DNA from: Bosea sp. AS-1
Lineage (GTDB): Bacteria > Pseudomonadota > Alphaproteobacteria > Rhizobiales > Beijerinckiaceae
Length of the DNA stretch: 64,000 nt
Direction: 5' to 3'
Assembly (NCBI RefSeq): GCF_002220095.1
Contig: NZ_CP022372.1
Span: forward strand, 4,436,501-4,500,500
Part shown: piece by piece, positions 28,135 to 38,261 of the stretch
Position numbering within the stretch: position 1 is the stretch's first letter
How the letters are laid out: every line of letters starts with the position of its first letter
The notes under the pieces: generated by a model
Database searches by the model: none
What the model saw: the letters and a program-made list of their open reading frames with translations, nothing else
Told to the model about the DNA's origin: nothing
Translations under genes and position numbers: made by a program

Positions 28135-29352
28135 ATGGCACGCGCGCTGCTCATCGTGCTGGATTCGGTCGGTTGCGGCGCTGCGGAAGACGCTGGCGCC
28201 TATGGCGACGAAGGCTCCGACACGCTCGGCCATATCGCCGAAGCCTGTGCCGAAGGTCGCGGCGACCGGGAGGGGCTGCGCACGGGGCCGTTGCAATTGC
28301 CGAACCTCGTGCGGCTCGGGCTCGCCCATGCTTGCGAGGCTTCGACCGGCCGCGCACTCGCCGGAGTGACGAAGCCCGCGCAGCCGCAAGGACGCTGGGG
28401 TTACGGCGTCGAGGTCAGCCAGGGCAAGGACACACCTTCAGGCCATTGGGAAATCGCCGGCTGTCCGGTGAACTTCCGCTGGGGCTATTTCACCGATCTG
28501 GAGAACTCTTTCCCGCCGGAGCTCATCGCCGGCATCGTCAAGGAAGGCGCCCTGCCCGGCATCCTCGGCAACAAGCATGCCTCGGGCGTGACGATCATCG
28601 AGGAGCTCGGCGCGGACCATATCCGGACCGGCAAGCCGATCTGCTACACCTCGGTCGATTCCGTGCTGCAGATCGCGGCACATGAAGAGCATTTCGGTCT
28701 CGACCGGCTCTATGCGCTCTGCAAGACGGTGCGCGGGCTGGTTGATCCGCTGAAGATCGGCCGCGTCATCGCCCGGCCCTTCATTGGCTCGCCGGAAGAC
28801 GGGTTCACCCGCACCGGCAACCGCAAGGACTTCGCCATCCCTCCTCCGCGGGAGACGATCCTCGACCGGCTGACGGCGCAGGGCCGCGCGGTCGTGACCG
28901 TCGGCAAGATCGGCGACATCTTCGCCCACCGCGCCACCGGCATCGAGATCAAGCCCTTCGGCAACAATGCGATGGTCGAGGCGGCGCTGGAGGCCTGGGA
29001 TGGGCTGCCCGATGGCGGCTTCTGCTTCGTCAATCTCGTCGATTTCGACACCGAATACGGCCATCGCCGCGATATCCCGGGCTATGCTGCGGCACTCGAG
29101 GCCTTCGACAAGCTGCTGCCGCGGATCGAGGCTGCGTTGAAGCCGGACGACATCGCCGTCATCACGGCCGACCATGGCAATGATCCGAGCTGGCGCGGCA
29201 CCGACCATACCCGCGAGCATGTGCCGATCCTCGCCTTCGGCCCCGGCATCGTGCCCGAGCCGCTCGGCCGGCGCGAGAGCTTCGCCGACATCGCCGCGAG
29301 CCTCGGCATCTGGCTCGGCGTCGGCCCCGTCGGACCGGGGCGGCACTGGTAG
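28135..29352 (+). CDS. deoB: Phosphopentomutase
   Basis: 405 aa from ATG 28135, with AGGGAG 5 bases upstream inside the yejF end; a GTG at 28129 is less likely. Alkaline-phosphatase-superfamily metal sites are [13 protein letters not shown] at the N-terminus and [18 protein letters not shown] near the C-terminus. Interconverts ribose/deoxyribose 1- and 5-phosphates for nucleoside salvage. Being effectively fused to the yej operon suggests shared transcription, although the functions are not obviously linked. Convergent with the chemoreceptor gene, 1 base apart. Confidence 0.95.
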   Translation: MARALLIVLDSVGCGAAEDAGAYGDEGSDTLGHIAEACAEGRGDREGLRTGPLQLPNLVRLGLAHACEASTGRALAGVTKPAQPQGRWGYGVEVSQGKDTPSGHWEIAGCPVNFRWGYFTDLENSFPPELIAGIVKEGALPGILGNKHASGVTIIEELGADHIRTGKPICYTSVDSVLQIAAHEEHFGLDRLYALCKTVRGLVDPLKIGRVIARPFIGSPEDGFTRTGNRKDFAIPPPRETILDRLTAQGRAVVTVGKIGDIFAHRATGIEIKPFGNNAMVEAALEAWDGLPDGGFCFVNLVDFDTEYGHRRDIPGYAAALEAFDKLLPRIEAALKPDDIAVITADHGNDPSWRGTDHTREHVPILAFGPGIVPEPLGRRESFADIAASLGIWLGVGPVGPGRHW

Positions 29353-29353
29353 C

Positions 29354-30811
29354 TCAGGCGGCCGCGACGTTGCCGCAGAAGAGCGCGACGTCCTGGCGGA
29401 TGCTCTGGGCTTGCTGCGCGAGGTCGGCCGCTGTTTCCTGCAGCTTCTCCGCCGCGCCATGCGTCTCGACTGTCATGCTCTCGAAGCCGCCAGCCATGTC
29501 TGCGCTGCGCTGCGCGCCCTCGAAGGACAGCCTGACCTGATAGGCGATCTCGGAGGTCGCCCGGCTCTGCTCGTCCACGGAAACCGCAATCGCATTCGCG
29601 ACCCGCTCGACCTCGCCGATAGCGTCAACGATCTCGCGGATCGCCCTGAGCGAGCTCTGCGTCGCCTGCTGCATCGCGCCGATATGGGCCGAGACCTCGT
29701 CGGTCGCCTTGGCCGTCTGAGCGGAGAGCGTCTTGACCTCGCTCGCGACCACCGCGAAACCGCGCCCCATCTCGCCGGCGCGCGCCGCCTCGATCGTCGC
29801 GTTCAACGCCAGCATGCTGGTCTGGGCCGCGATACCGCGAATGATCTCGACGACGGCACCGACATCCTCGCTACGTTCGGTCAGTTCCTCGATCTCACGG
29901 CTGGCCTGCCGAGCCAGCTCGGCCGTGGATTTCGAGCCATCGGCGGACTGGCCGGCATTGCGGCCGATTTCCGCGATCGAGGCGGCGAGCTCGGTGCTGG
30001 CTGCCGAAAGCTGGTCAATGCTGTCCATCGTTCCGGCAGCCGCCTCGGCGACGAGCGTCGTCTGGCCGCGTGCATGTGTAGCCGTTTCCGTCAGGCTGCC
30101 TGCCTTCGACTGCATGGTTTCCGCCGAACGGTCGAGCAGGATCATGGCGCCGTCCATCTGGCTGCGGAAACGCGAGACGAGCGCCTGCAGGCTGGTGGCG
30201 CGACGGCTGAGTTCCTCGGACAAGGCCCTTTCCTTTTCGCCCGCCAACCTCTCGCGCTCGGCCACTTCCTGCGCCCGCGCCAAATTCTCTTCGCCCTCAT
30301 TCAGGCGCCGCTGCAGCAGCAGGGCGAAGGTCGCGAGAAATGCTGTCTCGATCAGCACGATGACCGCGTGGAGAAGAACCCTGAAAAGATTGCCGCCCTG
30401 GTAGAAGACCGCTGCCGGCAGGACATATTGCAGCACGAGGTGATGCAATGCAGTCAGCGTCGCCCCGAGCAGGATCGGTCGCCAGTCACAGAAGCCGGCA
30501 AACAGCGCCAGGACCGCGAAGTAGTACATGTGGATGTCCGGCTGCCAGGGGTGACCGGCGAAGCTGAAGACCAGCGCCGAGACCTGACCGATCAGCACCG
30601 TGACGATGGCGAGCTGTGTGACCTGGCCTGTGCCCGCGACACGATAGAGAAGCGGCAGGATCGCCGCTGCAAAGCCGATCAGCGTCACGGGCACGATGCC
30701 ATCCTGGCCTCGCATCCAGAAGCTGAAGGCCAGCAGCGGAACATGCAGCAGGGCCAACCCGATCAGGGCTAGCGCGACGCGGCGGCGAATGACCTGAAGA
30801 GACCAATTCAC
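29354..30811 (-). CDS. Methyl-accepting chemotaxis protein with a multi-pass membrane N-terminus
   Basis: 485 aa. About six hydrophobic helices fill residues 8-170 (for example [20 protein letters not shown] and [16 protein letters not shown]), with no sizeable periplasmic ligand domain and no clear HAMP. A coiled coil follows and then the signalling hairpin [20 protein letters not shown]. It probably senses membrane state, redox or small molecules through the bundle, not through a binding domain. It overlaps the preceding small membrane-protein gene by 4 bases, so the two are co-translated. Confidence 0.92.
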   Translation of the reverse strand: MNWSLQVIRRRVALALIGLALLHVPLLAFSFWMRGQDGIVPVTLIGFAAAILPLLYRVAGTGQVTQLAIVTVLIGQVSALVFSFAGHPWQPDIHMYYFAVLALFAGFCDWRPILLGATLTALHHLVLQYVLPAAVFYQGGNLFRVLLHAVIVLIETAFLATFALLLQRRLNEGEENLARAQEVAERERLAGEKERALSEELSRRATSLQALVSRFRSQMDGAMILLDRSAETMQSKAGSLTETATHARGQTTLVAEAAAGTMDSIDQLSAASTELAASIAEIGRNAGQSADGSKSTAELARQASREIEELTERSEDVGAVVEIIRGIAAQTSMLALNATIEAARAGEMGRGFAVVASEVKTLSAQTAKATDEVSAHIGAMQQATQSSLRAIREIVDAIGEVERVANAIAVSVDEQSRATSEIAYQVRLSFEGAQRSADMAGGFESMTVETHGAAEKLQETAADLAQQAQSIRQDVALFCGNVAAA

Positions 30812-31182
30812 TGAACTTCTCCCGGCACGGCCGCGCTGTCGAGGCAGCCGGCAAGACCAGCCAGTTTCAGAGACAGCCAGGCGCCCCGCGGCAAAGAGGC
30901 GGGTTCCGCGCGCGGCGCGACGACGACGATCGAGGCCAGCCGCCCGGTCCTCAGCACGCGGTCGCCCGCAGCGAAACTGCGCGCCACCGCCTCGGCTTGG
31001 CCAATCCAGAACGGGAACACGATGGCGACCGGCTCATCGCCGGCCGAACCATGCGGAAGGCTCGCCAAGGCTGCTGCTGCACCGAGCAGGGTCAGCATGG
31101 CGACGAGTGCCGTCGCGGCAATCATGCCCTTGCGACCATGCGTTTCATCGGGAGAGAGCACGGAAAGGTCGCTAGGCAGCAC
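30808..31182 (-). CDS. Small membrane-anchored protein coupled to the chemoreceptor
   Basis: 124 aa. One hydrophobic helix ([20 protein letters not shown]) after a 19-residue polar N-terminus, then a predicted exported domain with [20 protein letters not shown], a G-D-R-V-L-R-T-G stretch and [11 protein letters not shown]. No family recognised. The stop overlaps the chemoreceptor start (ATGA), which argues for equal production and a shared task, perhaps as a periplasmic partner of a receptor that lacks its own ligand domain. That role is inference. Confidence 0.68.
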   Translation of the reverse strand: MLPSDLSVLSPDETHGRKGMIAATALVAMLTLLGAAAALASLPHGSAGDEPVAIVFPFWIGQAEAVARSFAAGDRVLRTGRLASIVVVAPRAEPASLPRGAWLSLKLAGLAGCLDSAAVPGEVQ

Positions 31183-31311
31183 GCTGTTCGTCCAGGAAGG
31201 GATACATGGCCAAGAACGACAGGCCGGTAAAATTTCATCTAACCGACTAGGTCTTACTTAAACAGAAACTCGCCGGATCCGTCGCGTTAGGGATTCATTA
31301 ACGCGCGAAAT

Positions 31312-31326
31312 ACAACCTAAGGTTGT
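31312..31326. promoter_or_regulatory. Perfect palindrome upstream of the TadE-like gene
   Basis: ACAACC-TAA-GGTTGT: a perfect 6-bp inverted repeat with a 3-base centre, 22 bases before the TadE-like ATG in an AT-rich intergenic region shared with the divergent small membrane protein. Its position over the likely promoter/leader suggests an operator; no cognate regulator is encoded next to it. Confidence 0.45.
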
Positions 31327-31348
31327 TAATTCTAATGGAACTTTCGCG

Positions 31349-31777
31349 ATGATTGCTTCGCTGGGACTGTTCAGAAGGGATGAAGACGGGACGAGCGCGA
31401 TCGAATTCGCCTTCGTCGCGCCGGTCCTGCTCCTGCTGCTGTTCGGCATCATGGGCTACGGCTACGTCTTCGGCATCTATCACAGCGTCCAGCAGATGGC
31501 TGCAGAGGCGGCCCGCTCCTCGGTCGCGGGTTTGAGCGATGCGGAACGCGCCCGGATCGCGCAGGACTACGTCGCGGCCAATGCTGGCGCCTACGCCTTC
31601 ATCGACCCTGCCAAGGTGAAGGTTCGCACGCTCCAGACCGGGCCGCAGCAGCAGAGCTTCGAGGTCGCGGTCAGCTACGACATGACCGGCTCGCTCTACG
31701 ACCAGCTCAGCCGGCTCGTATCGCTGCCGCAACCCCTCATCGAACGCCGCGCCGTCGTGCAGCGCGGCGGCTACTGA
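31349..31777 (+). CDS. TadE-like pilus assembly protein
   Basis: 142 aa. N-terminal RRDEDGTSAIEFAFVAPVLL with the TadE/pseudopilin-type Glu in a hydrophobic helix (LLLLLFGIMGYGYVFGIYHS), then a short extracytoplasmic domain. TadE proteins are minor pseudopilins processed by TadV/CpaA in Flp pilus systems. The TadG-like gene follows after 32 bases. None of the other tad/cpa genes are in the window. Confidence 0.85.
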   Translation: MIASLGLFRRDEDGTSAIEFAFVAPVLLLLLFGIMGYGYVFGIYHSVQQMAAEAARSSVAGLSDAERARIAQDYVAANAGAYAFIDPAKVKVRTLQTGPQQQSFEVAVSYDMTGSLYDQLSRLVSLPQPLIERRAVVQRGGY

Positions 31778-31809
31778 ATCCATCGGCATCGGGCTGGGGA
31801 GGCCTCGCC

Positions 31810-33531
31810 ATGCGCAAGCTTCGGGATTTTCGTAACGACGAACGCGGCGGAGCCGCCATTCTCTTCGCCATTTCGCTCGTCGCCCTGCTCGGCTTCGGCG
31901 CCATGGCGGTCGATGTCGGCAGCTTCTTCTACGAAAAGCGCAGGCTGCAGACCGCGAACGACCTCGCAGCGCTCGCGGCGGCCAGCGACATCCCGCGCGC
32001 CCAGGCCGCGGCGCAGGCCAGCGTGAGCCAGAACGGCTTCCAGGGCGGCAATGTCAGCGCCGTGCAACCCGGTATCTACACGCCGGACCCAGCGAAAGCT
32101 CCGGAGGACCGCTTCGTGCCGGGGCCGGCTTCGAATGCCAATGCCGTCCGGATCGACATGCGAATGATGACGCCGCTCCTGCTTGGACGCGCGTTCGCCA
32201 CCTCGCGCACGACAACACCTCCACCCGGGACGAAGCCGTCACCGATCCAGGCCAGCATGGAGGCGGGCGAAGTGCCGATCGGCAGCCGCGCCATCGCCTA
32301 TCAGGATGCGCAAGCCTCCTTCGCGATCGGCTCGCGCCTGCTCAAGCTTGACGGCGGCCTGCTCAACGGCCTGCTGGGCGGCCTGCTCGGAGGCGGCGTC
32401 TCGCTGTCGGTGATGGACTACGAGGCGCTGGTGAAGGCGCGGGTCGATCTCTTCGACTTCTCCAAGCATCTGGCGACGCGGCTCAATCTCACCGCCGCGA
32501 CCTATGACGACGTGCTGAAGGCGCATGCCACGCTGGGCGACGTGCTCTCCGCCATCGTCGATGCCTCCCGCGACAATGATGCCCGCAGCGGTGCGGCCAC
32601 CGCCGCGCTGGGCAAACTCGCCTCCGTCGCCGCCAGCGGCCTGCCGGTCGATCTCTCGAAGCTCGTCTCCTTCGGGCCGGCAGGCGACAAGCCGGTTTCC
32701 GGGCCGAAGCCGCTCGCGGCCTCGCTCACGGCGCTCGACATCGTCTCGGCCGTCGCGCAGATCGCCAATGGCCAGCGGCAGATCGATGTCGGGCTCGCGC
32801 TCAACCTGCCGGGCATCGCGGCCGTCAACCTCAAACTCGGCATCGGCGAGCGGCCGATCGGCAGTGCCATGGTGCGCGTCGGCCGGACGGGGGCGAGCGT
32901 CCACACGGCGCAGACACGCCTGCTGCTCACCGTCGACCTCGTGGGTTCGGGGGCGGCCTCGCTGGTCAGGCTCCCGGTCTATCTGGAGCTTGCCGCCGCA
33001 ACGGCGAAGCTCACTGCCGTGCAGTGCTCGCCCGGAGACGTCTCGACCTCGCGCGTCACGCTGGGCGTCAGGCCGGCGCTGGTCGATGCCTGGATCGGGC
33101 AGGTCTCGATGGCCGAATTCAATAATTTCAGCACCGCGCCAAACCCGCCAGCCGCGACCCTCGTCAACGTCGCCGGCCTCGCCAAGGTCAATGCCCGCGC
33201 CCATGTGACGATGACAAACCTCGCCGAGACGCCGGTGATCTTCAGCTATGCCGAGATCCAGCGCGGCGACAAGAAGACGACTTCCACGCAGAATTTCGTC
33301 GCGACCCTGCTCGGACGACTTGTCGGCGATCTCGAACTGCGGGTCGAGGCACTGGGGCTCGGCCTCGGCGTGCCGGGTCTCGACGGGCTGGTCGGCGGCA
33401 TCGTCGGCAATGCCGTCACGCCGCTCGACCAACTCATCAACGGCGTCCTCGGCACACTCGGCATCGGGCTCGGCCAGGCCGATAGCTGGGTGACCGGCGT
33501 GCGTTGCGGCGGGGCCGTGCTGGTGCAGTGA
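31810..33531 (+). CDS. TadG-like Flp pilus-associated protein
   Basis: 573 aa. N-terminal DERGGAAILFAISLVALLGF helix with AVDVGSFFYEKRRLQTANDL is the TadG/putative Flp pilus-assembly motif. The remainder is a long extracytoplasmic part with Gly/Leu-rich stretches (LLNGLLGGLLGGGVSLS; GLGLGVPGLDGLVGGIVG). No complete von Willebrand MIDAS is seen, unlike many TadG proteins. It probably anchors or tunes the pilus at the envelope together with the TadE-like protein. Confidence 0.83.
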   Translation: MRKLRDFRNDERGGAAILFAISLVALLGFGAMAVDVGSFFYEKRRLQTANDLAALAAASDIPRAQAAAQASVSQNGFQGGNVSAVQPGIYTPDPAKAPEDRFVPGPASNANAVRIDMRMMTPLLLGRAFATSRTTTPPPGTKPSPIQASMEAGEVPIGSRAIAYQDAQASFAIGSRLLKLDGGLLNGLLGGLLGGGVSLSVMDYEALVKARVDLFDFSKHLATRLNLTAATYDDVLKAHATLGDVLSAIVDASRDNDARSGAATAALGKLASVAASGLPVDLSKLVSFGPAGDKPVSGPKPLAASLTALDIVSAVAQIANGQRQIDVGLALNLPGIAAVNLKLGIGERPIGSAMVRVGRTGASVHTAQTRLLLTVDLVGSGAASLVRLPVYLELAAATAKLTAVQCSPGDVSTSRVTLGVRPALVDAWIGQVSMAEFNNFSTAPNPPAATLVNVAGLAKVNARAHVTMTNLAETPVIFSYAEIQRGDKKTTSTQNFVATLLGRLVGDLELRVEALGLGLGVPGLDGLVGGIVGNAVTPLDQLINGVLGTLGIGLGQADSWVTGVRCGGAVLVQ

Positions 33532-33537
33532 CGGCCG

Positions 33538-33984
33538 TCAGTCCCTGAGCCTTTCCTTGATGCGCCGGGTCAGCCCGTCCCGAACATCGCGATAGGCATC
33601 GAGCTTCTGCTCGCGTGCGCCCTGCACGAGAGTCGGGTCCATGGTCGGCCAGTATTCGACGGTGGTCGCCAGGGTCCGCGTCAACTCCAGCGCCTTGTGA
33701 TGAGCCTCGGGAGAGAGCGAGATGATGAGGTCGAAGTTGAGACCTTCCCACTCCTCCAGTTCCTCGACCGATTTCGGCCTGTGTCGGCTGAGATCGATGC
33801 CGATCTCGTCCAGAACCTCGAGGGCAAAGCCGTCGACCTCGCCTTTCCGGGCGCCGGCGGACTGGACATAGATCGACTTGCCGAAGAAGTGCTTGGCCAG
33901 TGCCTCGGCCATGGGCGAGCGCACGGCGTTCATCGCGCACATGAAGAGCACGCTCTGGACCTTCCGCGGCGGGGCCGGCTCCAA
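33538..33984 (-). CDS. Low-molecular-weight phosphatase / arsenate-reductase-like protein
   Basis: 148 aa. P-loop CAMNAVRS (C-x5-R-S) after SVLFM, and a general-acid Asp-Pro in YWPTMDPTLVQG. The start is TTG 33984, 5 bases after the UPF0262 stop. The pattern fits protein-tyrosine phosphatase or thioredoxin/glutaredoxin-linked arsenate reductase; no ars genes are nearby. Its place after UPF0262 is conserved in Hyphomicrobiales, suggesting a housekeeping role. Confidence 0.85.
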   Translation of the reverse strand: MEPAPPRKVQSVLFMCAMNAVRSPMAEALAKHFFGKSIYVQSAGARKGEVDGFALEVLDEIGIDLSRHRPKSVEELEEWEGLNFDLIISLSPEAHHKALELTRTLATTVEYWPTMDPTLVQGAREQKLDAYRDVRDGLTRRIKERLRD

Positions 33985-33989
33985 CCGGG

Positions 33990-34478
33990 TCAGCCTTTCC
34001 AGTGCAACGCGTAGATCAGCGTGAACAGCCGCCGGGCCGTGTCGAAGTCGATCTCGACCTTGTTTGCCAGCCGGTCGACCAGAATGCCCGCAGCCTCGTC
34101 GTGCAGGCCGCGACGGCCCATGTCGATGGCCTCGATCTGGTCGGGCGTCTGCGTGCGGATCGCGGCATAGTAGCTCTCGCAGATCAGCTCGTAGTCCTTG
34201 ACGATGCGCCGGAACGGGCTGAGCGAAAGGTGGTGCGTGACGACCGGCTCGCCGTCCGACGCCTTGATGTCGAAGACGAGGCGCCGCTCGACCAGCGCGA
34301 GATGGGCGTGATACGGGCCGCCATCATGGCCGGAGACGACGAAGCGGTTCCGCTCGATCAGGTCATAGATCGCGATGGCGCGCTCATGCTCCTGGTCGGG
34401 CGAACCCCGCCCCAGCGAGGATTCGTCGAGGGTCACGCCGACAAGGCACTGGTTTTCCGAAGACGGGTCGGCCGGCAT
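33990..34478 (-). CDS. UPF0262 family protein
   Basis: 162 aa from ATG 34478, which has a perfect AGGAGG (complement of 34481-34488) upstream; the frame is open to 34625, but that part overlaps the end of hisD. Contains [40 protein letters not shown] and [18 protein letters not shown], characteristic of this alphaproteobacterial family of unknown function. It follows hisD by 38 bases in a conserved gene order. Confidence 0.92.
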   Translation of the reverse strand: MPADPSSENQCLVGVTLDESSLGRGSPDQEHERAIAIYDLIERNRFVVSGHDGGPYHAHLALVERRLVFDIKASDGEPVVTHHLSLSPFRRIVKDYELICESYYAAIRTQTPDQIEAIDMGRRGLHDEAAGILVDRLANKVEIDFDTARRLFTLIYALHWKG

Positions 34479-34516
34479 CGCTCCTCCTGTCGCAGCGACG
34501 CCCTGCCCGGCGGCGC

Positions 34517-35809
34517 TCAGAGATTCAGCCTGATCGTCACGGAACGGCCGTGCGCCTGCAAGCCCTCCGCTTCGGCCAATTGCGTGGCGGCCGGCGCAAG
34601 CCGGCGCAGCCCTTCCGGTCCGCATTTCAGAAGCGAAGTCCGCTTCATGAAATCGGCGACGCCAAGACCCGAGGAGAAGCGCGCCGAGCGGGCAGTCGGC
34701 AGCACATGGTTGGGGCCGCCGACATAATCACCGATCGCCTCCGGCGTATGGCCACCGAGGAAGATCGCCCCGGCATTGCGGATGAGCCCGGCCAGACGGT
34801 CCGGCTCGGCAGTGATGATCTCGAGGTGCTCCGGTGCGATCCGGTCGACCAGCGGCACCGCCGCCTCCAGATCGGCTACCAGCAGGATCGCGCCGAAATC
34901 CTGCCAACTCTTGCCGGCGATCTCGGCGCGCGGCAGCGTCGCGAGCTGGCTTGCGACCGCCTTCTCAACTTCGGCCGCGAGCGCGGCGTCATCGGTCATC
35001 AGGATCGACTGGGCCGAGACGTCATGCTCTGCCTGAGCCAGCAGATCGGCCGCGATCCAGTCGGGATTGGCGGTGCGATCGGCAATGACCAGCACCTCGG
35101 AGGGGCCGGCGATCATGTCGATGCCGACCTGGCCGAAAACGCGGCGCTTGGCGGCGGCGACATAGGCGTTGCCCGGACCGACGATCTTGGCGACGGGCGC
35201 GATCGCATCCGTGCCATAGGCCAGCGCCGCCACGGCCTGGGCGCCGCCAATACGATAGACCTCATCGACGCCGGCGAGCCTGGCCGCCGCCAGCACGAGC
35301 GGATTGGTCTCGCCGCGCGGCGTCGGGGCGACCATGACGATACGCGGCACCCCCGCAACCTTGGCGGGGATGGCGTTCATCAGCACCGAGGACGGATAGC
35401 TCGCCGTACCGCCCGGCACATAAAGACCGACCGCCTCGATGGCACTCCAGCGCCAGCCGCTCTCGACGCCGGCATCGTCCTTCACCCAGGAATCCTCGGG
35501 CTTCTGGCGGCGGTGATAGATCTCGATGCGCTGACGCGCCGTTTCCAGCGCTGCCAGCAATTCGGGCGAGCAGGCAGCGACAGCCGCGTCGATCTCGGCC
35601 TCGCTGACCCGCAGCGTCGCGGGGCTGAGGTCCAGGGCATCGAAGCGGCTGGTATAGGCGATCAGCGCGGCATCGCCCTTTTCACGCACCTCCGCGATGA
35701 TGTCGGCGGCGATGCGGTCGACCTCTTCCGAAACCTCGCGCTTGGCGGAAAGCAGGGCTGCGAAGCCCTCGGCAAAGCGTGCGTCCCTATCGTCGAGCCT
35801 GATCGGCAT
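34517..35809 (-). CDS. hisD: Histidinol dehydrogenase
   Basis: 430 aa, full length. Conserved stretches: [61 protein letters not shown], and catalytic/zinc residues in APEHLEIIT. Oxidises histidinol to histidine in two NAD-dependent steps. It lies apart from other his genes, downstream of DUF2948, as in other Hyphomicrobiales. Confidence 0.96.
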   Translation of the reverse strand: MPIRLDDRDARFAEGFAALLSAKREVSEEVDRIAADIIAEVREKGDAALIAYTSRFDALDLSPATLRVSEAEIDAAVAACSPELLAALETARQRIEIYHRRQKPEDSWVKDDAGVESGWRWSAIEAVGLYVPGGTASYPSSVLMNAIPAKVAGVPRIVMVAPTPRGETNPLVLAAARLAGVDEVYRIGGAQAVAALAYGTDAIAPVAKIVGPGNAYVAAAKRRVFGQVGIDMIAGPSEVLVIADRTANPDWIAADLLAQAEHDVSAQSILMTDDAALAAEVEKAVASQLATLPRAEIAGKSWQDFGAILLVADLEAAVPLVDRIAPEHLEIITAEPDRLAGLIRNAGAIFLGGHTPEAIGDYVGGPNHVLPTARSARFSSGLGVADFMKRTSLLKCGPEGLRRLAPAATQLAEAEGLQAHGRSVTIRLNL

Positions 35810-35844
35810 CGCTGGTCCCCGGCAATGATCGCGAGAGAGTTAGG

Positions 35845-36288
35845 TCAGGCGTCGGGATGGCCGGGCGTCGCCACGGCTTCCCAGACCGGGCCGAGGTCCT
35901 TCATCTGGGCCTCGACGCATTCGACGGAGAGCCGGATCGCGGCTCCTTCCGAGAAATGCAGCGTCACATCACCGGCAGGCTCATCGCTCTGATCGAAGGT
36001 GATCGCCAGGAGATTCAGCACCTTGCCCGTGTCGTTCTTGTCGAGCTTGGCACTGCGAACGCTGAGCACGCGGTCGAAATGCAGCGCGGCCAGCCGGCGA
36101 CGGCGCTGGCCATGCACGGCGCCTTCCCAATCGAAACGGCGCGCCGCGAGAGCGAAGCGCTTCTCGGCCGGCAGATAGACGATGTCGGCCGCCTTCAGCA
36201 CCGCATCCTGGAGATGGGCGGAGACGATGGCGAGGTCGTCGGCGTCGAGCGCGACGAGCTTCAGCGGTTCGGCGGCGTCGTCAGACAT
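35845..36288 (-). CDS. DUF2948 family protein
   Basis: 147 aa. Begins after LKLVALDADDLAIVSAHLQD and contains KRFALAARRFDWEGA and a C-terminal part ending in the region EAQMKDLGPVWEA, recognised as the conserved protein encoded between murA and hisD in alphaproteobacteria. Cytoplasmic; function unknown. Gaps to its neighbours are 35-45 bases, consistent with one transcript. Confidence 0.88.
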   Translation of the reverse strand: MSDDAAEPLKLVALDADDLAIVSAHLQDAVLKAADIVYLPAEKRFALAARRFDWEGAVHGQRRRRLAALHFDRVLSVRSAKLDKNDTGKVLNLLAITFDQSDEPAGDVTLHFSEGAAIRLSVECVEAQMKDLGPVWEAVATPGHPDA

Positions 36289-36333
36289 GACATCGTTCTG
36301 ACGAGCCGCACCGAGAAAATCAACCGCCGCGTC

Positions 36334-37623
36334 TCAGCTGCTGATGCGTTCGACCACAGCGCCGCAACGACTGAGCTTGGCTTCGAGCGCCTCGAAGCCG
36401 CGATCGAGGTGATAGACGCGGTTGATCGTGGTGTCGCCCTCGGCAGCAAGCCCGCCGATCACGAGCGAGACGGAGGCGCGCAGATCGGTCGCCATCACCG
36501 GCGCGCCGGTGAGCTTCTGGACGCCGTCGACATGCGCGACATCACCGTCGAGCCGGATCTTCGCACCAAGGCGGGCAAGCTCCTGCACATGCATGAAGCG
36601 GTTCTCGAAGATGGTCTCGCGGATGCGCGAGGTGCCCTTGGCCTTGGTCATCAGGGCCATGAACTGCGCCTGCAGATCGGTGGGGAAGCCGGGGAACGGA
36701 TCGGTGTCGATATCGACCGCATCGATGCCGTGGCCGTTGCGGCGCACGCGAATACCTTCGTTGGTCGAGCTGATCTCGACTCCAGCCTTGGTCAGCACGT
36801 CGAGCGCCGATTGCAGCAGTTCGGGGCGCGCGCCTTCGAGCACGACATCGCCGCCGGTCATGGCGACCGCCATGGCGTAGGTGCCGGTCTCGATCCGGTC
36901 CGGCAGGACGGCATGGTGGGCGCCGCCGAGCCGCGAGACGCCCGTGACGACGATGCGCGAGGTGCCGGCGCCTTCGATCTTGGCGCCCATCTTGACGAGG
37001 CAGGCCGCGAGATCGGTCACTTCAGGCTCGCGCGCCGCGTTCTCGATCACGGTCGTGCCTTCGGCGAGGACAGCGGCCATCAGCGCAGTATGCGTGCCAC
37101 CGACCGTTACCTTCGGGAAGACGATCTCACCGCCCTTGAGACCCTTCGGGGCACGGGCCAGCGCGTAGCCGTTCTCGATCTCGATCTCGGCGCCGAGCTT
37201 CTCCAGAGCCATCAGCAGCAGATCCACCGGGCGCGTGCCGATGGCACAACCGCCGGGCAGCGAGACCTTGGCCTCGCCCATGCGGGCCAGGATCGGCGCG
37301 ATGACCCAGAAGCTCGCCCGCATGGTGGAGACCAGCTCGTAGGGCGCGCAGGTGTCGACGATCTGGCGCGCGGTCAGCGAGATATTCTGACCGGTCTCGG
37401 CCGACTGGCCGATGCGCTTGCCGGCAACGGTCCGGTCGACACCGTGGTTGGAGAGGATGCGCGACAGGGCGGTGACGTCCGACAACCGCGGAACATTGGT
37501 CAGCGTCAGCGTCTCATCCGTCAGCAGGCTCGCGATCATGAGCGGCAGGGCGGCGTTCTTGGCGCCGGAAATCGGAATCGCGCCATTGAGGCGCTGGCCG
37601 CCGGTGATGCGGATCTTGTCCAT
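36334..37623 (-). CDS. murA: UDP-N-acetylglucosamine 1-carboxyvinyltransferase
   Basis: 429 aa. Catalytic Cys in [16 protein letters not shown], the position targeted by fosfomycin. The N-terminal [20 protein letters not shown] and [10 protein letters not shown] are typical. First committed step of peptidoglycan synthesis: transfers enolpyruvyl from PEP to UDP-GlcNAc. Downstream of a 55-aa conserved small protein and upstream of DUF2948. Confidence 0.97.
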   Translation of the reverse strand: MDKIRITGGQRLNGAIPISGAKNAALPLMIASLLTDETLTLTNVPRLSDVTALSRILSNHGVDRTVAGKRIGQSAETGQNISLTARQIVDTCAPYELVSTMRASFWVIAPILARMGEAKVSLPGGCAIGTRPVDLLLMALEKLGAEIEIENGYALARAPKGLKGGEIVFPKVTVGGTHTALMAAVLAEGTTVIENAAREPEVTDLAACLVKMGAKIEGAGTSRIVVTGVSRLGGAHHAVLPDRIETGTYAMAVAMTGGDVVLEGARPELLQSALDVLTKAGVEISSTNEGIRVRRNGHGIDAVDIDTDPFPGFPTDLQAQFMALMTKAKGTSRIRETIFENRFMHVQELARLGAKIRLDGDVAHVDGVQKLTGAPVMATDLRASVSLVIGGLAAEGDTTINRVYHLDRGFEALEAKLSRCGAVVERISS

Positions 37624-37682
37624 CGTCAGGTCCTGCTCGGCCGGCGGGGTCAGGAAGCCGCGGCGCGTAGAGATATGGAGAT

Positions 37683-37850
37683 TCAGGTCCGGGGAATATC
37701 GGCCTGAGCTGGCGGCGCCGGTTCATGCTCATGCGCCAGCGCCTCTTCCGCTCGGCGAGCACGAGCCTGCGCCTTGCGGCGTTTCAGGTTCTCGCGCAGG
37801 GCGGCGGCAAGGCGCGCCTGCTTCTCGTCGTCGGCAGTCTGGCGAGTCAC
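37683..37850 (-). CDS. Small basic conserved protein upstream of murA
   Basis: 55 aa from GTG 37850 ([20 protein letters not shown], then a Lys/Arg-rich helix [18 protein letters not shown]). I chose this GTG because the part before it is unlike a protein of this kind. A similar short helical protein precedes murA in other Hyphomicrobiales, as far as I recall. It ends 59 bases before murA. Highly charged single helix; function unknown. Confidence 0.6.
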   Translation of the reverse strand: MTRQTADDEKQARLAAALRENLKRRKAQARARRAEEALAHEHEPAPPAQADIPRT

Positions 37851-38181
37851 GGCATCAACTCGGCATCGGTGTTTGAACGCGGGAACGCGGCGAATTCGCG
37901 GCGACATGGTTAGCCGCACAGCCGCCAACGGACAAGCACAACGACAAACAGACGGCTGGGACATCGCCGTCCCGCATCAGGTCAGGTCCCGTCCCGTTCT
38001 GCGACAGCCGTTCCGGCTCGCCGCTGGCCGACGCTCCATCATTCGACAGATCCCGATATTTATCGACCCTAATGCCGAGAACTCAATTTTATACGCAAGA
38101 TTGTTGCAAATTCTCACGACCCCGCAGGGAGGCGCGGATCTTGCCCTGAGCGCGTCACCGCCGCGCAATCAGCGCGGAATC

Positions 38182-38194
38182 TTACCATAGGTAA
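38182..38194. promoter_or_regulatory. Perfect palindrome TTACC-ATA-GGTAA
   Basis: A perfect 5-bp inverted repeat with a 3-base centre, about 100 bases upstream of the RpfF-like gene. Together with the CGTTTAC direct repeats downstream it suggests a protein-binding site. No regulator is assigned. Confidence 0.35.
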
Positions 38195-38234
38195 ACTGAA
38201 AATCTTAATGAAATTAACCATTTCCGGCGGAATG

Positions 38235-38261
38235 CGTTTACACTTTGTTAAGCTCGTTTAC
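38235..38261 (+). promoter_or_regulatory. Direct repeat CGTTTAC spaced by 20 bases
   Basis: CGTTTAC at 38235-38241 and again at 38255-38261, start to start 20 bases (about two helical turns), 33 bases before the RpfF-like ATG. Such spacing would place two protein subunits on the same face of the DNA. Function inferred from position only. Confidence 0.35.

Noticed and set aside
26045..28141. A 698-codon open frame on the minus strand across yejE/yejF
   Set aside because: Antisense to two strongly conserved ABC genes; low-complexity translation without motifs.
38205..38217. TTAA-N5-TTAAC resembling a CtrA box
   Set aside because: The CtrA consensus needs 7 bases between the half-sites; here there are 5.
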